From contig JAJXXW010000061.1 of the NCBI GenBank assembly GCA_021780905.1, positions 62,001 through 126,000 of the forward strand: DNA of 64,000 nt, given 5' to 3'. Below, piece by piece: positions 51,843-61,853 of the stretch (positions are counted from its first letter, which is position 1; every line of letters starts with the position of its first letter). The translations under genes and the position numbers were made by a program. The stretch comes from a bacterium (GTDB lineage: Bacteria; Verrucomicrobiota; Verrucomicrobiia; Limisphaerales; UBA11358). A model generated the notes under the pieces. It did no database searches, was not told where the DNA came from, and saw only the letters and a program-made list of their open reading frames with translations.

Positions 51843-52715
51843 ATGTCCGGTGATTACCAACTCGTCCCGCTTGCCAACGGGGCGCAGACGTTGTTCTCCG
51901 CCCGCTACGGCGAGAAGATGCACCCCGGCCTCGGCCCGGCGGCGGAAGCCGAATTGCTTTACGTCCAGCAGCTGCAAATCAGCGAGCGGCTGGAAACCCA
52001 CGCCGGCGAATTTGTCATTTGGGACGTCGGCCTCGGCGCGGCGGCGAACGCCCTCGCCGTCCTGCACGCGACGCGGGAAATTTCCGGCCAGTGCCGCCTC
52101 ATCAGCTTCGACGACACGGGCGAGCCGCTGGAATTCGCGCTGAAAAATGGCGGCGCGCTCGGATATTTAAGCGGCTACCAGCAGCAGATTTCCGAATTGC
52201 TCCGCCAAAACCGCGTGGAATTTGAAAATGGAAAGCTCAAAGTGAAATGGGAATTTCTTCTCGGCGACTTCCCGGCTTTTCTTTCCAACCTGAAACTGAC
52301 CACTGACAACTTGAAACCTCCCGCTCCGCACGCGATTTTCTACGACGCCTTTTCCCCGGCCAGAAATCCCGCGATGTGGACGCTGCCGGTGTTTGAAAAT
52401 CTGTTCCGCGCGCTCGACCCCGCGCGTCCATGCGCCCTCACGACGTATTCGCGCAGCACCCTGCTCCGCACGACCTTGTTGCTGGCCGGGTTTTTTGTCG
52501 GCGTGGGTCAGGCGACCGGCATGAAGGAGGAAACCACCGTCGCCGCGAATGATTTGCGCCTGCTCGTCGAGCCGCTCAACGCCCGCTGGCTGGAACGCGC
52601 GCGGCGCTCCGACAGCGCGGAGCCGCTGTGCGAACCGGTTTACGCCCGCGCGCCGCTGTCGCCGGCGACGGCGGAAAAATTACGGCGGCATCCGCAGTTT
52701 GAGGTTTCAAGCTGA
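51843..52715 (+). CDS. MnmD-like tRNA methyltransferase (MnmC N-terminal type)
   Basis: A 290-residue SAM methyltransferase. It opens GDYQLVPLANGAQTLFSARY and has the SAM motif WDVGLGAAANAL near residue 60 and HAIFYDAFSPARNPAMW, the equivalent of DAFSPxxNPxMW in MnmC/MnmD. These enzymes finish 5-methylaminomethyl-uridine at tRNA position 34. Bifunctional MnmC has an oxidase half that is absent here. Start ATG 51843 is used; TTG 51810 would add 11 residues. A simple repeat (LKLTTDNLKP) lies between domains. Confidence 0.8.
   Translation: MSGDYQLVPLANGAQTLFSARYGEKMHPGLGPAAEAELLYVQQLQISERLETHAGEFVIWDVGLGAAANALAVLHATREISGQCRLISFDDTGEPLEFALKNGGALGYLSGYQQQISELLRQNRVEFENGKLKVKWEFLLGDFPAFLSNLKLTTDNLKPPAPHAIFYDAFSPARNPAMWTLPVFENLFRALDPARPCALTTYSRSTLLRTTLLLAGFFVGVGQATGMKEETTVAANDLRLLVEPLNARWLERARRSDSAEPLCEPVYARAPLSPATAEKLRRHPQFEVSS
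52288..52318. repeat. Imperfect ACTGACNAC repeat inside the MnmD-like gene
   Basis: Units CTGAAACTGACC-ACTGACAAC-TTGAAACC encode LKLTTDNLKP, where the homologues have a short loop. Similar LTTDN-type tracts occur in other genes of this organism type. Confidence 0.5.
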
Positions 52716-52927
52716 AACAATCTTGTTGACGACACTCCGGCCCCCCAAAAAAACCACCGCGAAAGGAACCCATAAAACTGGTTCTTAAAACCACCGCCAG
52801 ATTTCGCGCCGCTGTCGCGCCGCCGGGCGCACGGCGATTTTTTCGTTTGAAGCTGAAGTCCCAATCCACACCTCAAGCTGGTGTTGCCGAGGTTCCCGGC
52901 ATGGCAAAAACAGGCACCAGACGCAGC

Positions 52928-53998
52928 CTAAATTTTCACCTTGAACTGTTCACCCTTTTTCAGCGACTGCACAAACCCGGCCATCAACTGCGGAATCAAC
53001 TCCAGATCCTTGAGGCTCACGACCTCCACCGGCGAGTGCATGTAGCGGTTCGGCAGGCTGATGAGCGCGCTGGCGATGCCGCCGCGCGTCCAGAAAATCA
53101 CGTCCGTATCCGTGCCGCTCGTCGCGGACATCGCCTCGTGTTGCAGTGGAATTTTTTTCTTGGCGGCGACTTCCTCCAGCCGTTTCACCACTTCAGGATG
53201 ATTGCAACCGCCGTGCGTCAAAGCCGGGCCGCTGCCCACCTTGATGTCGCCGTGCTGCGCTTTGCTGACCGTCGGATAATCCGTGGCGTGCGTCACATCC
53301 ACGACCAGCGCGATGTCCGGCTTGAGCGAATACGCGATCTGCCGCGCGCCGAGCAAGCCGACTTCCTCCTGCACATTCGAGACGGCGCAGACTTCGCAGT
53401 TCAATTTCACGGTGGATTCCTTCAACAGCCGCAGCGCCTCGGCCACGGCGAACGTGCCGATGCGATTGTCAAACGCCCGCGCTACCGCGAGATCGCCGCG
53501 CAGAATATCGAATTCATCCGCCAACGTGATGGGATCGCCGACGCGGACGATTTTCTCCGCCTCTTTCCGGCTGCTCACGCCGATATCAATGAAGATGTCG
53601 TGAATCTTCGGCGGTTTGGCGTCGCCTTCTTTGCTCGTCAAATGCGGCGCGACGTTGCCGACGACGCCTTTGACGGCACCGTGGCGCGTGTGGATGATGA
53701 TGCGTTGCGCCTTGGTGATGGCGGCGTCAATGCCGCCCATGCGCCGGACGTAAATAAAACCATTGTCGTCAATATAGTTGACCGCCATCGCGATTTCGTC
53801 CGCGTGCGCGGCGAGCATCACGCGCGGGCCGCCGCCCTTGTTCAGCACGGCGACGCAATTGCCGTAGGCGTCGGAGAAAGTTTCGTCGGCGAACTGGCCG
53901 GCGTAATCCAGCCAGACGCGCTGACCGCGCGTTTCGTGGCCGGTGGGGCTGGGCGTGTTGACGAGCGTGCGGAGAAATTCAAGCGACGTTTTTTGCAT
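52928..53998 (-). CDS. M42 family glutamyl/aminopeptidase
   Basis: A 356-residue metallo-aminopeptidase. Metal and catalytic residues are visible: AAHADE (His-Asp) near 68, ARAFDNRIG (Asp), VQEEVGLLGA (Glu-Glu), DVTHATD (Asp) and GGCNH (His). M42 enzymes form large dodecameric shells and trim short peptides in the cytoplasm. The start MQKTSLEFLRTLVNTPSPTG at 53998 is clear; a long in-frame extension upstream is repeat-like and was rejected. Confidence 0.92.
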   Translation of the reverse strand: MQKTSLEFLRTLVNTPSPTGHETRGQRVWLDYAGQFADETFSDAYGNCVAVLNKGGGPRVMLAAHADEIAMAVNYIDDNGFIYVRRMGGIDAAITKAQRIIIHTRHGAVKGVVGNVAPHLTSKEGDAKPPKIHDIFIDIGVSSRKEAEKIVRVGDPITLADEFDILRGDLAVARAFDNRIGTFAVAEALRLLKESTVKLNCEVCAVSNVQEEVGLLGARQIAYSLKPDIALVVDVTHATDYPTVSKAQHGDIKVGSGPALTHGGCNHPEVVKRLEEVAAKKKIPLQHEAMSATSGTDTDVIFWTRGGIASALISLPNRYMHSPVEVVSLKDLELIPQLMAGFVQSLKKGEQFKVKI

Positions 53999-54146
53999 GG
54001 TGAAAAATCTATGCTGTGCAGATAAAAACTGAAAGATGATTTTGCAGACAGATACCCAGAAAAACTGACGGCATCCGCCCGGCGGCGCATTCCGCTTCCG
54101 CCGGGCGGGGCAAATAATTCCGGCTTTCCTCCGCGGCGGCGGTGTG

Positions 54147-54443
54147 ATGAAATTTCGCGTGCGAACCGGACCGGGCATCCCATGGCGCATCCGCCGGAAC
54201 TTCGCCGCTGCCTTTGGGCAATGGCGGCGACAACACCGCATTCCCCTGAAACAAATCGCCGTGGAACTCGGCTTCTCCGTGGCCACCGTCAGCAAGTGGG
54301 AACATGGCCGCTGCTTTCCCTCCGGGCAAAGTTTGGAACACATCGTGGCCTACACCGGCCAGCCGCTCTGCCATCTGCTTTGCGAACACGCCCGCCGCTG
54401 CCGTCACGACGGCTGTCTGATTCAAAAAAACGGGCGGCGTTGA
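54147..54443 (+). CDS. Small HTH (XRE-type) DNA-binding protein
   Basis: A 98-residue protein. A helix-turn-helix domain covers about 25-65: QHRIPLKQIAVELGFSVATV then SKWEHGRCFPSGQSLEHI, an XRE pattern (W-E-x-G-x-x-x-P). The C-terminal CEHARRCRHDGC could bind metal or form disulfides. It could be an antitoxin or a phage-type repressor. GTG 54144 is an alternative start. It precedes a repeat-rich gap and the type IIG defence gene. Confidence 0.78.
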   Translation: MKFRVRTGPGIPWRIRRNFAAAFGQWRRQHRIPLKQIAVELGFSVATVSKWEHGRCFPSGQSLEHIVAYTGQPLCHLLCEHARRCRHDGCLIQKNGRR

Positions 54444-54917
54444 ACCTGCGCCCGCCCGGTTTTCCTCAAAGTAGAAAAACAGCCTTCGCCTGAAATCGTC
54501 CGACCGGTTAGCGTCGGGGTGAAATCTCTTTTGCCACCCCATGCCACACCGGACATTCACGCCAACGCCCCGGACAGTCCCGCCGGACACTTTTTCGGTG
54601 TGGGTGGCTCCGGTTTCGGCATCGTCCCGCCAGGTTTCGGTGGCGAAACTTTCCGTTACGGTGTCGCGCACACATTTTTATTCGCCGGAACCTCAAGCTG
54701 GCACACCAAAACTTGGGGGCGGCATACCGTCCCCGCATCTACCGGCGCCGAAACTTTCCGGCACCACGCCGAAAAATCATTTTTATACACCGCCGAATCA
54801 TTTTTATACGCCGGAAAATTGTCCGGCGCTGTCACTTTGGCGCACAACCGCGCCAAAACCGGCCTAAACCGCGTGTTGAGCCGGTCTCACCACCAAAACC
54901 AAATCCCGCAGCACACC
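54444..54917. other. Gap with imperfect GCCGAAxATC repeats
   Basis: About 470 bases without a confident gene. It contains repeated units such as GGCGAAACTTTCCG, GCCGAAACTTTCCGG and GCCGAAAAATCATTTTTATAC / GCCGAATCATTTTTATACGC. One frame is open through it and into the next gene but has odd composition. It may be an old tandem-repeat region or a noncoding regulatory stretch. Confidence 0.5.
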
Positions 54918-55613
54918 ATGAAAGGAAACTACGTTCAAGCCAACGACAACGCCTTTGCGGCGCAACTCATCACCTTCAAAGGCGAAATCCCCAGCTACGC
55001 CGTCGTCCTCAAGCTGACCAATGACCAGGTGACCAGCCAGGCGGCGGATGCGGATTATTTTGACTATTGCCTCAAATGCCAGGGCATTTTGCAGAATGCC
55101 GCCACGCAGGCCACCGGCTGGAAAGACCTCATGCGCGATGGCGGTTCGCCGCCGGCCACCGGCGCGCCCGTGGCTCCGGTGCTGCCCGCCGCCGTGCCAG
55201 CGGTTGCACCCGGCATTGAGGCGCGGTTCCGTGCGCTGGTGAAAAGCATCAAGGCCAACGCCGCCTACAACGAGGCCATGGGCCAGGCGCTGGGCATCGA
55301 GGCCGCCCAACAGACGCCGCCCGATCTCACCACGATCCAGCCGGAGATTGACGCCTACCTCAACGGCGCGAACGTGCAGGTGGACTGGGGCTGGGGCGGC
55401 TACGCCAATTACCTGGACATGTGCCATCTTCAGGTGGATCGCGGCGACGGCAAGGGCTATGTGGATTTGTGTTACGACACCACGCCCGGTTACACCGACA
55501 CCACGCCGCTGCCCGCCGCCCCGGTGAAATGGACCTACCGCGCCATTTACCGCGTGAACGACGCCAACGTCGGCCTCTGGAGCAAGCCCGTGAGCGTCAC
55601 CGTCGGCGGCTAG
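54918..55613 (+). CDS. Uncharacterised protein, possibly with Fn3-like tail
   Basis: A 231-residue protein without signal peptide. The first part (MKGNYVQANDNAFAAQLITF) is followed by QAADADYFDYCLKCQGILQN, an Ala/Pro-rich linker (PATGAPVAPVLPAAVPAVAP), a helical part with QQTPPDLTTIQPEIDAYLNG, and a strand-rich C terminus (WTYRAIYRVNDANVGLWSKPVSVTV) like a fibronectin-type fold. The family is not recognised; similar proteins seem frequent in Verrucomicrobiota. It is followed by a strong terminator, so it is a separate transcript. Confidence 0.65.
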   Translation: MKGNYVQANDNAFAAQLITFKGEIPSYAVVLKLTNDQVTSQAADADYFDYCLKCQGILQNAATQATGWKDLMRDGGSPPATGAPVAPVLPAAVPAVAPGIEARFRALVKSIKANAAYNEAMGQALGIEAAQQTPPDLTTIQPEIDAYLNGANVQVDWGWGGYANYLDMCHLQVDRGDGKGYVDLCYDTTPGYTDTTPLPAAPVKWTYRAIYRVNDANVGLWSKPVSVTVGG

Positions 55614-55639
55614 GCCGTAAAACCTGGGCCAAAAGAATG

Positions 55640-55679
55640 AACTCCCCGGCGTGGCGGAAGTTGCGCCGGGGAGTTTTTT
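55640..55679 (+). terminator. Rho-independent terminator after the 54918 gene
   Basis: AACTCCCCGGCG-tggcggaagttg-CGCCGGGGAGTT, 12 perfect pairs, followed by TTTT. It isolates the unknown gene from the restriction gene downstream. Confidence 0.9.
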
Positions 55680-55777
55680 GCAGGGTTGATTTTGCGTTGT
55701 CATTTCAGCCGCCGGCCGGCGGTCTTTGCTTGAATTTTTTTTAATCCCCCCGACAATCACTCCCGCCAATTACCACA

Positions 55778-58700
55778 GTGAATCCCGACGAAATTTTAGC
55801 CGAACTCCGCCGCCTGGTTGAGCACCTTGAAATCAAGGTGTCGCCCATGTTCCCCGATTCGGATTTCAAATCTTCGTATCCACCGATCAACACCTATCTC
55901 GGCCAGTTGCAAAAAACGGCCAAGCCGGAAACCGCCGCCGAAGGGCTGTTCCGTCCGCTCGCGGAAATCTTTTTCAATGCGCCGGTCGTGCCACAGGTCG
56001 GGTTGGGTTCCGGCTTCGTGGATTTCAAGCTCGACGCCAAAGAAGAGTCTTCCATCGTCATCGAGCTCAAACCGCTGTTCACCGCCTACAGCGCGGAGCT
56101 GCTGAAAAGCCACAAGCTCGAACCGGCTTCCCACACGCAGCAGATTGAAAAGTATCTCAAGCACTCGGAATACGTTATCCTCACCGATTTGCGCGACGCC
56201 TATCTTTACAGCGCCCGCGATGTCTGGCAGAAGGTTACGCCCTTCGCCAAAATTTCCTTTGCCGATTTGCTGGAAAAAAGCCTGTCCCGCAGCAGTCTGC
56301 TCGATGTCATCCGCGACGCCGAAGACGGCGAAGTGCGTCCCGACCTTGACCGCGCCTTCTTCAAGGATTTGCAGGATTGGTTCCGCGCCTTTGAACCGGT
56401 GAAGTTCAAAGACCCCGCCAAGCATGACGAACTCGTCATCCAACTCCTCAACCAGCTCATCTTCGCCAAGACGATGGAGGATTACAGCCTGGTGCGCTAT
56501 CGCCAGTTGCAGGATGACTGGGAAAACGCCAAGGAACGCTGGTCCGCCAAAGGCTCCCACCGCATCGTCTGGCAATTCCTCAAGGACTTCGGCGAATTTT
56601 TCGAGGATTACTACGACACCGAATTGTTCGAGCGCCCCATCTGGGAAGAACTCGATCTCGACGCGAAAAATCTCGACCGTTTTGCGCGCCTGCTGGAAGC
56701 CGTCCTCGGCGTGGACGAATGGAGCAAGACCTTTCAGCGCGGCATCGTCCATTACAACTACCGCCGCATTGATGAGGATATTTTCGGCAAGTCCTACGAA
56801 ATGTTCCTCGCCGCCAACCGCAAGGACGAGGGCATCTTTTACACGCCCGCCGGCATCACCACCCCGATGGCCGACAGTCTGGTGGATGGATTATTTGCGC
56901 CGCTGACCACTGAAATTTGCGCCGCCGTCAGCGCCGGCCAGGCGGATTTTGCCACGGCCAATCAGTTGATGCCGCAGCTTGCCGCCCTCACCATTGCGGA
57001 CACCGCGTCCGGCAGCGGCGGGTTTCTCATCAAAGTGCTGCGCGCCGTCTGGCGGCATTATTTGCAGATCGAAGCCGCGTGCGGCTGGGTGAAAAACTGG
57101 CAGAACGGCGGCGACCTGATGAACACCCCGCCGAACGTCCAGCAGGCGCGGGCGTTTCGCGAACAATGGAACTTCGACAACCGCCGCGTCCTTGTCGCCC
57201 AGATTTTGCTGCGGCACATCTTCGCCGTGGACAAGGACGCCGGCGCGATTGAAGTGGCCAAGACGAACCTCTGGAAGGAAGCCGTCAAGCTTTCCAGCGA
57301 GGATTACAATTTCCGCAAGCTCACCGGCGATATCAACCGCACGCTCCCAAGTCTGCGCCTCAATTTCGTCTGCGCCGATTCGTTGGTGGACACCGACCCC
57401 GCCAAACAGGTGGCCTATCTGGTCGAAATCTGTGGCGACGCGATGAAAAAACTCTGCGCCCTCCGGCAAAAATATATTTCCAATCCATCCGATCACACGC
57501 CGTTGGAAGAAGCCCTCAAGCTGGGCGCGAAGCTCCGGGAAAATCTCACGGAACATTTTCAAAACGAGCCGCTGCCTGCGCCCGCCATCTTTGCCGCGTT
57601 GAGTTTTTTTCCGGCGTGGTTCAAGGCGGACGGCACGCCCAAAGGTAGGGCGGGCAGTCCTCTGCCCGCCGCCGCCGATAACGAAAGCGTTCGGGTTGAC
57701 GACGAGCGGCGCGCACGGAGTGACGCGCCCTACCAAATTGGTGGCCGTGCGCCAGCACCCGGCTTCGACGGCATCATCGGCAATCCGCCGTGGGAAGGGT
57801 TCAAGCCGTTTCGTAAAGAATTCGCCGCCAATTTTTACCGCGGCAAACCGCAGTTTAGCAAAATGGGCATGGATGGTCCTGCGTTCAACAAGTGGTTTGA
57901 ACAGGAATTAAAAAACAATGCTGAGTTTGCCGCTCGCTGGGATGAACACGAAGGCTATTACGAACGGCACAAGGAATATTTCGGCAGAGTTTACAAGAAA
58001 CAGGGCACCGGCGATTGGAACCTTTTCAAGCTCTTCATCGAACGCGATCTTTCGCTCGTCCGGGAAGGCGGACAATTCTCGTTGCTCGTTCCATCCAGCA
58101 TCCAGACAGACGAAGGTTGCGCCGATCTCCGCCGCTGGTTCATCACCGAGCATCGGATGGATGAATTAACCTCGTTTGAAAATCGCGGCTATACCGAAAT
58201 CGTGGACGGGAAGAAACGCCCAAAACACATTTTCCCTGACGTGGATAATCGCTTCAAGTTTGGCTTCTTCAAAATCGTCAAAGGCGCATCCACGCCCAAA
58301 GACCACGCCTTTGATGCGCGGTTCTATCTACACGATCCGAAAGATGCTTGTTCCCCGCCGATTCGTTACGCGGTTGAAATGATACGCCGTTTTTCGCCGG
58401 AAAACGAATCGTTCATGGAATTTCGTTCGGCGGCGGATTATTTGCTGGCGACCAAAATTCGCGGCGATCACCGGCTGCTGGGAGAGTTTGATTACAAATT
58501 CCAGCGCGAACTGCACATGACGGATGACAACCATTTGTTCATCAAGCTGGGCGCAAAAAAGGCAGGCAAAGGACAGCTTCCGCTTTACGAAGGCAAGATG
58601 ATCCACCAGTTTGACGCGCATTTCACCCCGGCGACATTGGTGGTCGAAGAAGCGGCGGTTCGCGAAGGATTGCTTCGCAAAGAAATTTTCAGGCTGTGCC

Positions 58701-59332
58701 AGTTTATCCGCGAGAATGACGTTGCGAAAGTCGGCGGCAAGAAAGTGCCGAAGAAGCGCGATGAATTGGAAGCGCTGTTACAGGCGCAATTCGAGACGGG
58801 CGAATTGAAACTTCATTACGAATTTGAGCGGTTGGGCGCGCGTGATGTGGGAAGCTCGACCAACGAACGAACGCTCATTGCCACGGTGATGCCGCCGCGC
58901 GTCTGCATCGGCAACACGATCAATTTTCTCCGGCCATTCCGCTACTCGGTGGATGCTAAAGGCAATCTTCAGCAAGCGGAAATGGATGGCGAAGAAGTGC
59001 GTTCGCTTCTCTGCCTGCTGGATTCGTTCGCGCTAAATTACTACATCCGCAACAAAGTCTCGGCACACGTCAACATTCATCAGCTTAACGAACTGCCGAT
59101 TCCAAAACTTTCCGCCGCGCAGAAAAAGAAGCTGGCGGAGTTCGCCGGGAAGCTGTTGGCCGACCCGCGCGCCGTGGCGGAACGCGCCGCGCTGGAAGTT
59201 TTCATCGCCCGCGAGCTTTACGGCCTGTCGCTGGAAGATTGGAAACACCTCACCAGCACCTTCACCTTCGGCGGCGGCGATTCCAAGGCCGAGCTGGACG
59301 AAATCATCCGCCAGTCGCTCGCGCTCTGGTAA
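55778..59332 (+). CDS. Type IIG restriction enzyme/methyltransferase
   Basis: A 1184-residue single-chain restriction-modification enzyme. The N-terminal nuclease has Asp 82 in GFVDFKL and E96-L97-K98 in VIELKPL, a standard PD-(D/E)XK spacing. The methyltransferase has motif I DTASGSGGFL near 408, FAVDKDAGAIEVAK, and the N6-adenine motif NPPW near 669. The C terminus (HQLNELPIPKLSAAQ) is a specificity-type region. It cuts unmodified DNA and methylates its own site, with target unknown. Residues about 623-652 come from an in-frame palindromic repeat. GTG 55778 is the start. Confidence 0.9.
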   Translation: MNPDEILAELRRLVEHLEIKVSPMFPDSDFKSSYPPINTYLGQLQKTAKPETAAEGLFRPLAEIFFNAPVVPQVGLGSGFVDFKLDAKEESSIVIELKPLFTAYSAELLKSHKLEPASHTQQIEKYLKHSEYVILTDLRDAYLYSARDVWQKVTPFAKISFADLLEKSLSRSSLLDVIRDAEDGEVRPDLDRAFFKDLQDWFRAFEPVKFKDPAKHDELVIQLLNQLIFAKTMEDYSLVRYRQLQDDWENAKERWSAKGSHRIVWQFLKDFGEFFEDYYDTELFERPIWEELDLDAKNLDRFARLLEAVLGVDEWSKTFQRGIVHYNYRRIDEDIFGKSYEMFLAANRKDEGIFYTPAGITTPMADSLVDGLFAPLTTEICAAVSAGQADFATANQLMPQLAALTIADTASGSGGFLIKVLRAVWRHYLQIEAACGWVKNWQNGGDLMNTPPNVQQARAFREQWNFDNRRVLVAQILLRHIFAVDKDAGAIEVAKTNLWKEAVKLSSEDYNFRKLTGDINRTLPSLRLNFVCADSLVDTDPAKQVAYLVEICGDAMKKLCALRQKYISNPSDHTPLEEALKLGAKLRENLTEHFQNEPLPAPAIFAALSFFPAWFKADGTPKGRAGSPLPAAADNESVRVDDERRARSDAPYQIGGRAPAPGFDGIIGNPPWEGFKPFRKEFAANFYRGKPQFSKMGMDGPAFNKWFEQELKNNAEFAARWDEHEGYYERHKEYFGRVYKKQGTGDWNLFKLFIERDLSLVREGGQFSLLVPSSIQTDEGCADLRRWFITEHRMDELTSFENRGYTEIVDGKKRPKHIFPDVDNRFKFGFFKIVKGASTPKDHAFDARFYLHDPKDACSPPIRYAVEMIRRFSPENESFMEFRSAADYLLATKIRGDHRLLGEFDYKFQRELHMTDDNHLFIKLGAKKAGKGQLPLYEGKMIHQFDAHFTPATLVVEEAAVREGLLRKEIFRLCQFIRENDVAKVGGKKVPKKRDELEALLQAQFETGELKLHYEFERLGARDVGSSTNERTLIATVMPPRVCIGNTINFLRPFRYSVDAKGNLQQAEMDGEEVRSLLCLLDSFALNYYIRNKVSAHVNIHQLNELPIPKLSAAQKKKLAEFAGKLLADPRAVAERAALEVFIARELYGLSLEDWKHLTSTFTFGGGDSKAELDEIIRQSLALW
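57644..57734. repeat. GGTAGGGCG palindromic repeat inside the type IIG gene
   Basis: A 91-base element with ends GGTAGGGCG/CGCCCTACC and an inner GGGCAGtcctCTGCCC palindrome. It reads through as GRAGSPLPAAADNESVRVDD and onward without a stop, between motif I and NPPW of the methyltransferase, which is a usual place for length variation. Confidence 0.88.
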
Positions 59333-59433
59333 GCGGTCTGGTGGCCACTTGATGGGTGAATTATTTTTTCAGTTATGGCCGGATCATTGGTTTCGCTGAA
59401 ACGTGAATTGACTTTCAGCCGCTGAATCCCTAG

Positions 59434-60840
<1,407 letters not shown>

Positions 60841-60971
60841 TGCTGGATGTGGACGCGAGAACATCTGAAAGATTTGCCTCGAAATTTCTAAAGCAGTCGG
60901 CAAAATTCGGTTATGGTGAAATACCGAACCGATCCCAGCGCGAAGTTACGAAAGCCGCTTTTAGCAGAATC

Positions 60972-61850
60972 ATGAGCACGCAAACGGATTCAACCATTTT
61001 CGAGAACAGCGGTCACAAGCTCGTTTGGGGCGACGCGCTCCAAGTTTTGGATGGCGCAGTGGCGGATGCTTCGGTTGACCTGGTTTTCGCTGACCCGCCT
61101 TACAACATCGGCAAGAGTTTTAACGGTCGCCGGGACAAATGGCCGTCGGATGAAGCGTATTTGGAGTGGAGCTACCAGTGGATTGAGGTGTGCCTGCGCA
61201 AGCTCAAGCCAAACGGCAGTTTTTACTTCATGTGTTCGACGCAGTGCCTCCCGTTTTTTGACCTCTATCTGCGCAAAAAGCTGACCGTGCTTTCACGAAT
61301 TGTCTGGTTCTACGACAGCTCGGGTGTGCAGGCGAAGCGGTATTTCGGTTCGCTTTACGAGCCGATTTTGTTCTGTGTTTGCGACCCGGAGGATTACACG
61401 TTCAACGCCGACGACATCAAGGTGGAGGCGCGCACGGGAGCGCAACGCAAGCTGATTGATTACCGCAAGCCAGTTCCGAGCGTTTACAGTTCGACCAAAG
61501 TGCCGGGCAATGTGTGGGAGATTCCGCGTGTCCGCTACCGGATGCCGGAATATGAGGAGCATCCCACGCAAAAGCCGGTTGCGCTGCTGGAGCGAATCAT
61601 CAAGGCAAGCTCGAATCCCGGCGACCTGGTGCTCGACCCGTTCGCGGGCACGTTCACGACGGGTTATGTTGCGAAGGAGCTTGGCCGGCGGTTTGTCGGC
61701 ATCGAAATCGAAGATGAATACGTGAAGGTCGGTTTGCGGCGGCTGAACATCGCCACGCATTTCAAAGGCGAACTGTTGGTGAAGCCGTTGAAATCGTATG
61801 ACTCCGGCTACAGCGAAAAGGAAACGACCCCAATGCTGCTGGACAAGTGA
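60972..61850 (+). CDS. YhdJ-like adenine DNA methyltransferase
   Basis: A 292-residue beta-class methyltransferase: DPPYNIG (motif IV) near 38 and FAGTFTTGYVAKELGRRFVG (motif I) near 225. The middle part, ADDIKVEARTGAQRKLIDYR and VPGNVWEIPRVRY then EEHPTQKPVALLERII, is close to E. coli YhdJ, which methylates the adenine in ATGCAT. ATGCAT is a reasonable guess for the target here. It is followed three bases later by a putative nuclease gene, so this looks like a complete type II system. Confidence 0.9.
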   Translation: MSTQTDSTIFENSGHKLVWGDALQVLDGAVADASVDLVFADPPYNIGKSFNGRRDKWPSDEAYLEWSYQWIEVCLRKLKPNGSFYFMCSTQCLPFFDLYLRKKLTVLSRIVWFYDSSGVQAKRYFGSLYEPILFCVCDPEDYTFNADDIKVEARTGAQRKLIDYRKPVPSVYSSTKVPGNVWEIPRVRYRMPEYEEHPTQKPVALLERIIKASSNPGDLVLDPFAGTFTTGYVAKELGRRFVGIEIEDEYVKVGLRRLNIATHFKGELLVKPLKSYDSGYSEKETTPMLLDK

Positions 61851-61853
61851 ATT

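Noticed and set aside
52999-54343. Long N-terminal extension of the M42 aminopeptidase
   Set aside because: The family begins at MQKTSLEF; the extension is antisense to the HTH gene.
54519-54917. In-frame extension of the 231-residue protein across the repeat gap
   Set aside because: Composition is odd and repeat-driven (FLYTAESFLYAG), and another frame is equally open; the ATG at 54918 begins normal coding sequence.
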